A stretch of 64,000 nt of DNA from Spirodela intermedia (Eukaryota > Streptophyta > Magnoliopsida > Alismatales > Araceae): contig LR746273.1 of NCBI GenBank assembly GCA_902729315.2, positions 6,468,501 to 6,532,500 on the forward strand, in the 5' to 3' direction. Each line of letters starts with the position of its first letter. Positions within the stretch are counted from its first letter, which is position 1. Of this stretch, positions 12,321 through 22,375 are shown piece by piece. A program made the position numbers and the translations under genes. The notes beneath the pieces are model-generated. The model saw only the letters and a list, made by a program, of their open reading frames with translations, searched no databases and was not told where the DNA came from.

Positions 12321-13336
12321 AGGTATGTACATTCATTATTCGGCGATTTTCTCCCCCCCCCCCCCTCCTTTTTTCTTTTTGATTAGCTCTCAGTGGAGTG
12401 ATGCGAGAATTTATCGTGTCGACTGCTGCTTCGTCGGCTGTCGCCGGTGATCTTTGAATGGACTCGCTGGCTGCCGTAGGCCGACTTTCTCATTCTTCGT
12501 TGCTCTAGATTTGGATCTGGGATTTGGGGCCTTGCATCTGCGAGCGTTTTTGTGTAATTAGAAGCGACGCGCCTTTGCGGAACATTTCGTTGCCTCCAAG
12601 TTGGACCTGATCAGGCTAAGTATCGTTCTCCGATCGTATTCCGGACACAAAATCCTCGCTAGGTTCGGGAATGCTAAGCACCCTCAGATTAATAATTATA
12701 ATATCATAGAAGGCATCTGGAGCTAATTATGACCCAATCCAGTCCAATTGCTTGCTCAATATCGTCGCGAAATCTCTGTTCTTCTTGTCTGGTATCGGAC
12801 AGATCGAAGACTCTGCTCATCTATAGCTGATACTCATAACTTCAAGCCCACAGTGATTCTTCAAAGCATCGAATCTCTGAGTCTGAACCATTATTTATAG
12901 TTCTTTCAAAGACTGTCATCTCAGCATCTTTTTACTCCTTCAAGCCTCCTCGGCTTCTTTTTTCTCGAGTCGATCTACTCATCGGTGTGGTTCAGGATCT
13001 CATTTTCTGCTTCGTACGTTTATCAAAACTGCCAAATGAAATAAACTCTAATTGAAAACTATCAAGAAGAAAATATCAATTGTGGACAAACTAAGTTCTT
13101 GCTCCTTTTTACATGGATCATTGGTTTTAAGCAGTTTCTCAGTTCACTTGTCTATCATGTGTACAAAGACTTGCTCGAGCTTGGTCCTTAAGCTATGGGT
13201 GGTTCTCCTCATTTTTTGCTTTTTATTTATATCGACTCTTAGTGAAATATTTTTGATTTTTTGCATTATTGATTTAAAATACTGCCTAATTGCTGCTTCA
13301 GGTTGTGTTTGGCTGCAAATCAAGGAGACAGCCACT

Positions 13337-13684
13337 ATGATGCGCAAAAGCCACCACCATCATGACAGCCACAATGATGAACATGTGAACCAAGAAAAAA
13401 AGGTAACCGTGGTGGATGGATCCTGAGATGTTTTAGTAGATGGAGCATGGGATTCCACTGAAGAAATTCATGTTTGCCCACTAACTCTCCCGAAAACTCT
13501 CTAGAAGTGCAACCATCTATATATGGTATGCTGTTGGCTTTCCTTACACTTGAGTAATTTCGTCCTCGCCATAAGATGAAAATGCGTAATCCGAGATTTT
13601 AATCAGTGTTTGGTCGACCCTCTTCAACTTTCAGCTACCTATCCCTTCACGTTGTGATTTTTATTCCTTGTTTGGCTGACAATT

Positions 13685-13719
<35 letters not shown>

Positions 13720-15288
13720 AAGTTTGCCTCTATCTTCTTTCCCTCTGCTCTTCTAGTTTCTTTCAAGTGCCTTCTTGAGTGCTTGAGAATGATGCATGTG
13801 ATTGACTGAGCGACAAATATGGAAGTTCTTTCCCTGCTCATTGGTCTCGTGATTGCTGAGAGGCCATTTTTTGCGCTCACTGGGCCAACACCTGGTTCCA
13901 TCTTGCAGAGAAATGACAGTGCACAGGCCAATCTGCCGGAAATTCACTACCGTTTTAAATTTTTTATTAGATCACTCTGCCATTAGGTCAACGCTCAATG
14001 TGACGGTGGTGATATTCTAGCTCACATCATTGACTAGCCCAATTATGATCAAACCTTCATGTGGCTGCGAAATATGATCGCCCTATTTCACACCTCATTT
14101 TTCCGTTGCTTCGTATGCTGTGAAAGATTTATTTTCTCCCTTTCACATAGAATATTGTTGCCCAGTTGCATCACTACCGTCTTCTATTGGGGTTTGACGC
14201 TCCCTTCCTTGAAGCAGGTCAGCGAGTTGAGAGCGGCGATCGGTCCCATCTCGGGGCGCAGCCTCCAGTACTGCACCGACGCATGCCTGAGGAGATACCT
14301 CGAAGCTCGGAACTGGAGCGTTGACAAATCGAAGAAGATGCTGGAAGAGACGTTGAGATGGAGAGCAGCATACAGGCCGGAGGAAATCCGCTGGGTGAGC
14401 CGGCCCAGATCCATACAGACTGCTCACTAGCTGGAAACTTGATTCTAAGAGGGCCCCACCTCTGCTGTTTCCTGTTTCCAGCACGAAATAGCCGGAGAAG
14501 GGGAGACGGGAAAAGTCTACAAAGCGGACTTCCATGACCTCGAGGGGAGAACCGTCCTCGTTCTCAAGCCGGGCAAACAGGTCAGTTCATCTCTGTAGAC
14601 CTACCTTCCATATATGGATAGATATATGGGTAATAATGAGGGTACGTGTCCGCTGTGGAAACAGAACACGTCGTCTCACGACAACCAGATGCGCCATCTG
14701 GTTTACCTCATAGAGAATGCGATTCTCAACCTTCCAAAGGGCCAGGAGCAGATGGTCTGGCTGATTGACTTCACAGGGTGGTCGCTGACCAAGGCCGTGT
14801 CCATGAAGACGACCAAGGAGACCGCTCACATCCTGCAGAGCCACTACCCCGAGAGGCTCTTCTCCGCCTACCTCTACAGCCCCCCGAGGATCTTCGAAGC
14901 CTTCTGGAAGGTCAGCCCCTCTCGCTCGTTATCCTCAAATTGGGGGATTTTTTAAATTTTATTTTATTTTTTCTCTCTCTAGATCGTCAAGTACTTCCTG
15001 GACCCAAAGACGTTCCAGAAGGTGAGGTTCATCTACCCGAAGAACGAGGAGAGCATGGAGCTCATGCGGAGGAGCTTCGACGCCGCGACGCTCCCTGCAG
15101 AGTTCGGGGGCGAGAGCACCTCGCAGTACGACCACGAGGAGTTCTCCAGGCTCATGGCGAAGGACGACATCAGATCGACCGATTTCTGGGGGGCGGCGGA
15201 TGCCGAGCAGGAGAAGCACGCCTGCAACGGGTACTCCTCGTCGGAGGTCGCACCGGAGCCGGCCGCCGCCGCCGGCCACGGGAGCTGA
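13337..15288 (+). CDS. SEC14-like CRAL-TRIO lipid-transfer protein, 5 exons
   Basis: Exons 13337-13402, 14218-14394, 14482-14580, 14665-14910 and 14983-15288 all join in phase 0 with GT-AG introns and give 297 aa. SEC14 proteins carry phosphatidylinositol or phosphatidylcholine between membranes or present them to kinases. The N-terminus has a His-rich patch (MMRKSHHHHDSHNDEH). The CRAL-TRIO N-terminal helices follow (YCTDACLRRYLEARNW, KKMLEETLRWRAAYRPEEIRW). The lipid-binding core comprises HLVYLIENAILNLPKGQEQM, WLIDFTGWSL, LQSHYPERLFSAYLYSPPRI, FEAFWKIVKYFLDPKT and LPAEFGG. The tail ends APEPAAAAGHGS. The overall order matches the short plant SEC14 proteins of the At4g36640/At1g75170 type. 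The neighbour at 15551 is convergent, with only about 260 bp between the two stop codons. Confidence 0.93.
13687..13717. repeat. (TA)n microsatellite in intron 1 of the SEC14-like gene
   Basis: About 31 bases of uninterrupted alternating T and A, able to extrude as a cruciform and likely length-variable. It lies in the first coding intron and should not affect the protein. Confidence 0.9.
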
Positions 15289-15550
15289 GGCGGGTGAAGC
15301 AGGTGATCGGAGAATTCTAATGGTGCAACAATTGCCTCAGTTACTTTAAAGCTTGGACTTAGTACCATCGCGTTTAGTATTTTCATCTGTAGCTTAATCG
15401 ATTTGGGGTCTCTTCTTCTGTCCTCTTCCCTCCAACCCTGTTTTATACGACAGCACTCAAAAAAGACTGCTCTCCTCTTGCTCTCTCCTCCACTCGTCTC
15501 CGCAGGAGAGAGAAACAGTCAGAGGAGAGAGAGAGAGAGAGAGGGGGTGA

Positions 15551-16602
15551 TCAAAGGATTCGCCTTTTGAAGTTCCTGGCGGTGGCCTGGTAGGTGCGGG
15601 CGAGAAGGCCGACCCCGATTCCGACGCCGAGGCAGATGCCGAGTCCGATTCCGACGCCCACCCTCACCCCGGCGTTGAACAAGGAGAGCTCCCCCCCTTC
15701 TCCGTCGAGATACTCATCCCTCGAGCAGAAGCTTCTGCAGTCTTCGTCTGCGGCATATTCCGGCTGACCGCCTCCGCCACCGCCGTAAAACTCGGCCCCC
15801 TGAATCAGTCAAAAGGATATTTTGAATCATCGGAAGAAGTAATAGAAGTAGTAGAAGAAGTAGAAGTAGAAGAAGAAGAAGAAGAAGAAGGATGAAGGTT
15901 TATTTATTTATTTACCAGAGAGCTCCTGAAGTCTTTGGGTTCGTACTCTGGAATCGAATCCAGCGTCGTCTTCCTCTGGTTCTTCTTCGGGAGACCTAGC
16001 TGAAGAGTCTCGGTGAGGATGATGGGAGAACCAGAGAAGCAGCCGGTGAGGTACACCTCAGCGGCCGGTATCTGGGCTTCCGCCTGCTGCCTCCCCTTTA
16101 GAAATCCGCCGTTGCCCGCCGTCGCGGCCGCCGGTGGCCAACACCTGATGCTCCAGGTCTTCCCTCGACTCTTTCCTTCCACGGCGGCGCCGCCATCGCC
16201 GCTGGTGAGCTCCAAGGCTCCGGAGAGCACCAGATCGTCCTTGTCGTAGACCTCGAACCTCATGCTGCCTGTCAACCTTATGCTGTCGGTTCCCACGAAG
16301 GTTGTCTCCTCCGTCTCCCTGTCGACCCTGTCCCTTCTGAGCGACGAAGACACGATCTCGGAGTAGATGCTGCTCCTCCTGCCGTTGACCTCGATGATGG
16401 TGTTGGGGGAGAGGGGGATGTGCGTGAGCGTTAGATGCTCGGGGGTCGAATCTTTGACCTCGAAGCCGGTGAATCTCACGTAGAAGACCCTCAGATCGAA
16501 CCATGGGGACGATCTCTGCTGGTAGAGAGGATGCCTGATGATCTTCCAGTCGGGATGGGATTCTTCAACCCCGGTTGGTGATGATTCTTTGAGGAAATCC
16601 AT
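15551..16602 (-). CDS. At1g01500-like protein of unknown function, C-terminal membrane segment
   Basis: Two exons, 16602-15916 and 15799-15551, join in phase 0 and encode 311 aa. The sequence matches the plant family typified by uncharacterised Arabidopsis protein At1g01500. Recognisable blocks are SPWFDLRVFYVRFTGFEVKD, PEHLTLTHIPLSPNTIIEVN, RRSSIYSEIVSSSLRRDRVD, TFVGTDSIRLTGSMRFEVYD and KDDLVLSGALEL. A Gly-rich linker leads to a C-terminal segment, FNAGVRVGVGIGLGICLGVG followed by IGVGLLARTYQATARNF, rich in Gly/Val and long enough to span or insert in a membrane. Some database entries call the family erythronate-4-phosphate dehydrogenase-like, but I see no dehydrogenase motif and would not use that name. 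A pyrimidine tract and CAG at about 16694 (minus) suggest a 5' leader intron. Confidence 0.9.
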
Positions 16603-17450
16603 CGTCTCAAGGTTGGGTAGATCCTAATGGCGACGGTCTCATTAGGACGGGGCACCGGAAGAAGTGGCCGCAGGATCGCCGTCCTCAACAATCTGCCAAC
16701 GAAGACGACGGTACAGAGTTAGGGTTCTGCAGGGAAGAGGAGCAGGATTTGCAGTTAAGAGTATTAGGGGATGAAAAAAACCCACTTGGGTTGATAAACA
16801 TGTGGCAATCAAATCGAAGGAAAAAGAAAACGTGAAAATAAATAAGAACATCAAATCTCTGTTCTAGGTTATGTTTACGCCAGAATATCGAGGAGATTAA
16901 AAGATTAATCGTCATAAATTCTTCTGCAAGTTGCATGATTCGAGCCGCAGGAAAAACATGATGAAGGAGGGCGGACGGACGAACTACTAGAAGAAATGAT
17001 CCCACAATCGTCATCCCGCCATGAAAACCGACGACGGCATCAGCCCTGCGCCTTCTCTGCCCTCCCTCCCCCAACCCGCCTATCAGAGCTCCTCCACTCC
17101 GACCACAATCCACAGATCTGTCCACAGTTTTTTTCGAATTCTCACGCCAGCTCTGCGGAGAAAAGCACGGAGAAAGGGAGACTCCCAAGCGAGGAGATGG
17201 CATCCATACGTGACACGGGAAGCACAAACACAAGATCTTCCTCTCTACGAAGAAAATTTTCAGGAAGAAGTCAACAGCGAGAGGGGGAGGGAGGTACCGT
17301 CATCTCGATTACAGGGATCTGACGGCGGATTGGGGAACTGGCCGCCCGCACCTTCCTCCTCCTCCGATCTCTCGTCCCCTTTCTTCGACCGCCACCTCCG
17401 CGGGAGTTCTGCGCAGGACGAAGGACGATGGAGGACGAGTCTCTGATAAG
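16603..17450 (-). promoter_or_regulatory. 5' leader intron and promoter region of the At1g01500-like gene
   Basis: On the minus strand an acceptor (GTTGGCAG) at about 16694 precedes the coding exon by about 90 bases. A possible donor (GATGACG|GTACCT) lies at about 17296. This would place a 5' leader exon near 17297-17430 and a 600 bp leader intron. This is inferred from splice-like sequence only. Confidence 0.35.
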
Positions 17451-20400
17451 TTACTCTTCCACCATCACGCGGTTATAAAATTTTTTTGGACGGCGGCGGT
17501 CCCTGCCGTCGGTTTGACCCCTCCTGCAGATCAGAGCGACGAAAAATAAACGACGATTAAGAAGAAAATGAGAAGAAGACGATGACGAGTCTGAAAGGGA
17601 TCAGTCATCCCTATCAATCCTCGTCCCCACGATTTTGACGATCGTCTAAAAATACACTGATCTCTGACCTAGATGATCGGAGAACCATATAAAACCGAGA
17701 AGGGAATTGCCTCCGCGGTTGTCCACCAGAGGCCGAGAATTTCCACACAACTCGGGGTGCTGTTTCCTGCAGAGAGCGCCGATCGGTTTCCTGTTCTCCT
17801 CCGGCGATCTCAGGCCGGTAGGCCCCGCTGTCGTCATCCACCTCCACCGCTCTTCTTCATCCCTCTGGCGATGATCTTATCCGCTGGTACTCCGTCCCGC
17901 CACCGGCGAAAGCGACCTGCAAGCGGACTCTCTACTCCTCCCCGAGTTCTGTGAGGGAGACCGCTTTCAGCCTAAATCCTCCTTTCTAAAATCAATATTT
18001 TTTGTATTTAATTAAAATAAACTAGTTTAATCTATTTACGCCGAAAATTACTTATCAGATATTATTATTATTTTTTCCTTAAATTGGGATGAGTCGTGGG
18101 GGAGACGTTGGGCGGGGCCTGGTCTTGGGATGGCCCCCCCACCCTCCCCGCTTTGACTAACCACCTCGAGCGTCTCAAGTGCTTTGAGAAATTTGAGCCG
18201 GGGATAACTAGTCAACATAGATCATTGACTTTTGCAGAAACAATGGAGACACGAAGACCGCGTGATATCGCGATGTTACGGCGTTGATATCCCGTTCAGA
18301 GACGAGTTTTCAAAGCCAAAATATGACGACGGCGAATTAGTTAAGTGGGCCCGGAATTCAACAGCTTCACAGTTTCAAAGCCCATTTAGGTACTTTGAGA
18401 TGGGCCTCTTTGACTTCTCTAGTTGAAAATGGAAGTTAATAGGCTAATGGGCTGATCCGGATGAAATCATGTACAGCCCAAAAATCGCCTGGTCCGGTTC
18501 TACTTTCATTAATGGGCTATATTTTTGAGGTTTATGGGCCAGGCTTGATTGCAGCCCGGACCCGGACAAGATGTTTAATGGGCTGGGTCTAATCTCATCA
18601 GGAGCTATATTTTTTTGTCCCATGACCCATGGGCAACCCGACCTAGGATTTTTTCACTTGTGTCCTTCTCTTTATCGTCAATTTTGCGAAATGTCGTTGT
18701 TAGATAAATATAATGTTTGAGGCGAATTTATGATGATGGAGATTTTAAAAATGACTGTCACCTCACATAAATTGAAGAAAAATGAAGATTGTACAAATAA
18801 AAGGTTTATTTTATTTTATTTTATTATTTATTATTATGATTACGCCCTCTTTTCGTACCGCAGTTTTTGAGTAATTTTTGGAGGGGTTTTACCTCCCCGT
18901 AATACCACGAACTAGGGAGGAATAACATTACCGCCCCCGTCTAGTTTGATATTAAGCACAAGTTCCTTAAAACTCTCGGCCGCGTCCTCGTGAACTTATC
19001 GATAAGGGTTTATATACAATATTAAATAAGTTTTTTGTATACATTATTCATTTTATGTGCTTTTATTAGAAATAGGAGCGCCCCCCCGGGTCCTGGCCCT
19101 GCCGATCTGTATGAAGCCCTAGTCCACACCATCTCTGTAGAACGTACGCACCTGCTTCTTTCTCTTCCGCCATTGTTCTTGTTTCTTCCTCTCCCAGTTC
19201 TCACCCACGAGGGCTTCTCCCATCGGACCACGCTCTTTAGTGTCGGAGCATCCTCTGCCGCCTCAATTCGCTTGTTGCTGATCTTTACCAGCAGACGCAG
19301 CGTCACGGTCACACTGCGAGGTTGGGTAATCCTCTTGCCTCCTTTCCTCATTGTTCTTCTAGTAGATTGTGCATCCCACGGAAATGAGCAACCCTTATAT
19401 CTGAAGCCGCTTGATGATGTGACTGTTATGCTCTTGCGCCCGATCGTGGAAATGCAGCACACGCGGCAGTGATGGGGAACCACTGAAGCCATTGAACTGT
19501 TGGTTGATATGCCAATTGTCTGTTTGCACGCTTTCCGGTTTCTCTTCATGGGAAAAAGATTACCATTGAGATCACTCTCTGTAGCAATGTTTTCCCTCAT
19601 TCAAACGCTTTGTGGCTTTCTTTGCATCCTGAAAGGTAGAAAAATTATGGTCATTCGGCATGTCAGTAGCATCATGTTAGTATTGTAGATGAGCAACCCC
19701 CTACCATCTGTATACAGGGAGAGCACAATGACGGGGAAATTCACATATTACATGGTCATAGTATGAGGAATTTTGTGGAAGAATGGATCGTAAGAAGTTT
19801 TTTGTTGAATAGGCTATACTTTTCGCTGAACCAATGCTTATATCGAGATTAAATTGTGACTAATCATTGCGTTCGATTTTCTTCGATAAAAGTCACCGGA
19901 ACTGCTTTGGTTTTCTCTGTCATTCCATGTCTTGCGTAATAAAAATGTGTTTTAAAGATGAATAAGTGATTATGTAGGATTTACTAGGAAGAAGGAGATG
20001 GTAATCATAAGAAATCCCACTTGGATGCCTTCTTGCAGAGGTTTATTCGTGAAAAGTCTTTCTGATCTAGAAAACTTGAAATTGAAGATATATCATTAAA
20101 AAAAAGATGATCTATCACTGAAGGCAAGAGTATAAAGAGAAAAAAATGTAGCCGTCGCTGTTTTGAAACATAAAATTCTAAGAAACAAGTTTGCATTACA
20201 AACTCTGTTTAGAAATTTTTTTTTGATGACCCTTTTAGTGAGAAAAAATGGAACGAAACAACTCCTGCCTTCTTCTAAGCAAACAGCCCAGAAAGAAACG
20301 AGAAATAGATGGAGGAATGTATCATCACGTAAATGAATCTCTTGAAGTTATGGTAGATTTATCTAATTTTTATGAATAGTAGTTGTTGATGTGAGCTAGT

Positions 20401-21337
20401 ACTCCTGCCATTGCGACTGCCCCTTATTGCTTCTGCTTCTGGAAAAAAAAATGGCCGTAATCAGTAGCCGCCATTCATTGATTGTCTATCCCTTCCGTCT
20501 CATGTTCTTTAGAAACAGTCTTTCACAGCAATAGCCACATTTGAGCAGGATTCCTTACCACAATTAGAAGCATCACTAGCAGAAGTATCAATCGGCATCA
20601 TCGACTACCCTTCCCACTATCAGTCATACATTTTTTTTATAATTTTTTTTTTTTGTGTTTCCAACTTACGCACATTACGACCCTTTCTTCCATTCATGTC
20701 TTACCTTCTGGAAGAGAGATTATATGAGGAAAATAAGTAAACGAGAGGCCGACAAGGCTTTTGGAGCCATTACATATTTAGTTTATTATATATTTTCCAA
20801 TGTTTACCCTCTGCATTGGTCGTAAGTTTTCCAATGTCCACATGCATGGATGACTTCTCGTTCAAACTTTTGATGTTCTTGAATATAAACATGTTGCACG
20901 TGTTTCTTGGAAGAAACATATGGTGAGGTATTTATTGTACTCTTGCATCTCGAGACTGTCGAAGATTCAATACAATTCTGACTCTTCAGACTAATTGATG
21001 CAAATATTCGAGGGATTATCAGTTTTTCTTGCTAGATAAATTTAATGACTCACTTCCTGTTTTGAAGGACTTTATTTTAGAAAAGAGATTATTATATTCC
21101 ATTTCATTTTTGGCTGTCTATTAGTTGAAGTCTGTTCAAACGGGTTCCTTGGGACAAAAATTGATTCTCATATTTTGTACAAGGGAACTACATACTCTTC
21201 GAATTATTAAGAGTGGAAACTATGGGAAATATTTCATCTACCCTCTTGATTATGTTTGGTCCGTTATTACCCAAACTATTCAATCTCAAGCGTTTCTTCC
21301 TTCCTGCATATTTCCACACAGATCAGGAAGTGTTGTG
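17451..21337. other. Large interval without a supported gene
   Basis: The left part (17600-17960) is GC-richer with open frames on both strands but no recognisable domain. The stretch 18340-18640 is dense in TGGGCY/RGCCCA motifs. The stretch 19022-19600 is open on both strands and coding-like but unrecognised (see findings). From 19600 to 21300 the sequence is AT-rich and probably holds the promoter of the L27 gene. No RNA gene was recognised. Confidence 0.35.
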
Positions 21338-21958
21338 ATGAATCTCTCGGCCATATGCCGGCGGGTAGGTCTAAAAGAAGTAATTTCTAGCTCTCCTGCA
21401 TACAGTGGTTCCACCGGTGGGTACCCTCCTCCATTGCCTGTTCTTCTTCCTCCTCCATTGCCTGTTCTTCTTCCTCCTCCATTGCCTGTTCTTCCTCCCT
21501 AATGACTGAAAGCCTGGTTTTCAGATGCCACCGGAGGGCTAAGCCTGATCTTCATGCGGTGGGCCACGAAGAAGACAGCAGGGTCCACGAAGAACGGCCG
21601 GGACTCCAATCCCAAGTTTCTGGGAGTGAAGAAATTCGGCGGCGAGGTGGAGCTACATCCCATGATATTCGATTGAATATTCTCAATTACCAAAGTCTCT
21701 CTCTCCATTTTTTGCTAAATTTGGCCGACTCTGCAGAGGGTGATACCCGGGAACATCATCGTCCGCCAGAGGGGGACCCGATTCCACCCGGGGGACTACG
21801 TTGGTATGGGGAAGGATCACACTCTCTATGCCCTCAAGGAAGGCCAGGTGAGATTTGAGCGGCACAAGCTCAGCGGCCGGAAGTGGGTCCACGTTGACCC
21901 CAAGGATGGCCATGTTCTTCACCCTGTCTATGTCAACACCTCTGCAAGTGCTGAGTGA
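21338..21958 (+). CDS. Organellar (probably mitochondrial) ribosomal protein L27, 3 exons
   Basis: bL27 sits near the peptidyl-transferase centre of bacterial-type ribosomes. Exons 21338-21416, 21525-21646 and 21737-21958 give 140 aa. The start MNLSAICRR and the short leader match plant mitochondrial L27 rather than the plastid form. The mature part shows [66 protein letters not shown] and [18 protein letters not shown]. The exon 1 donor is CCG|GTGGGT. This choice keeps the frame into exon 2; using the nearby downstream GT at 21421 would not. The intron between exons 1 and 2 carries a 24-bp tandem repeat that stays open in the exon 1 frame. Exon 1 is therefore the least certain part of the model. 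Confidence 0.9.
21425..21496 (+). repeat. 24-bp tandem repeat, three copies, in L27 intron 1
   Basis: Three head-to-tail copies of a pyrimidine-rich 24-mer (CCTCCTCCATTGCCTGTTCT plus TCTT); the third copy has one change near its end. Because 24 is a multiple of three, the array reads PPLPVLLP repeatedly in the exon 1 frame until a stop at about 21500. The pyrimidine-rich repeats may also act as part of the intron's polypyrimidine tract. Confidence 0.9.
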
Positions 21959-21961
21959 AGG

Positions 21962-21964
<3 letters not shown>

Positions 21965-22005
<41 letters not shown>
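21965..22005 (+). repeat. (CT)n tract directly after the L27 stop codon
   Basis: About 40 bases of CT dinucleotides starting seven bases after the stop, so it should be transcribed as part of the 3' untranslated region. Confidence 0.9.
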
Positions 22006-22007
<2 letters not shown>

Positions 22008-22250
22008 GGGTTGACATTTAGTATCCGTTTGGTTTTCTGTGCTCTGTGGGCTCGCAAACCCTATAGTTTCATGTTCTATGGAGACTGGACAGAGGGAATG
22101 CCTAGGATTTGGGGGTTTGACCAATAAGGTGCGATATATTCTAATGCCAGAGCTATGGCGAATGCATTTATCGTCATTGATGCATAAATAAAGATACCAA
22201 TCAGTGGCGACCTCCAATAGATTAGGTCGTAATTCCACTCAATATTTCAG

Positions 22251-22375
22251 TTTATAATTGCCGAGGCCAAGCAGAAGGATCTCGCCAATGGTGATTGTCT
22301 TCAAGAGCTTCGTCTCCCTCTTCCTCCCTCTCCAGATCGTGGTTTCTCAAGAACTTGGGTTTCTTCTGTTTTCTG
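22251..22375 (+). pseudogene. Fragment of an Lhca4-like chlorophyll a/b-binding gene (exon end plus intron)
   Basis: After a good acceptor (TATTTCAG) the sequence reads FIIAEAKQKDLANG and meets a GT donor at 22291. In LHCI proteins a motif of this form immediately precedes RLAMLAFLGF at the start of the third membrane helix. The intron that follows matches the intron in the 26962-27206 fragment almost base for base (about 2 mismatches over some 84 bases). Similarity ends near 22375 and no last exon follows. No earlier LHC exons lie between the L27 gene and this point. It is therefore a broken fragment rather than a gene. Confidence 0.7.

Noticed and set aside
13052-13336. Extension of SEC14 exon 1 to an upstream ATG at 13052
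   Set aside because: The extension is hydrophobic, AT-rich and unlike the family. An acceptor near 13302 indicates intron sequence.
16058-16504. 148-codon minus-strand frame inside the At1g01500-like gene
   Set aside because: It is a shifted frame of a GC-rich exon whose true frame matches a known family.
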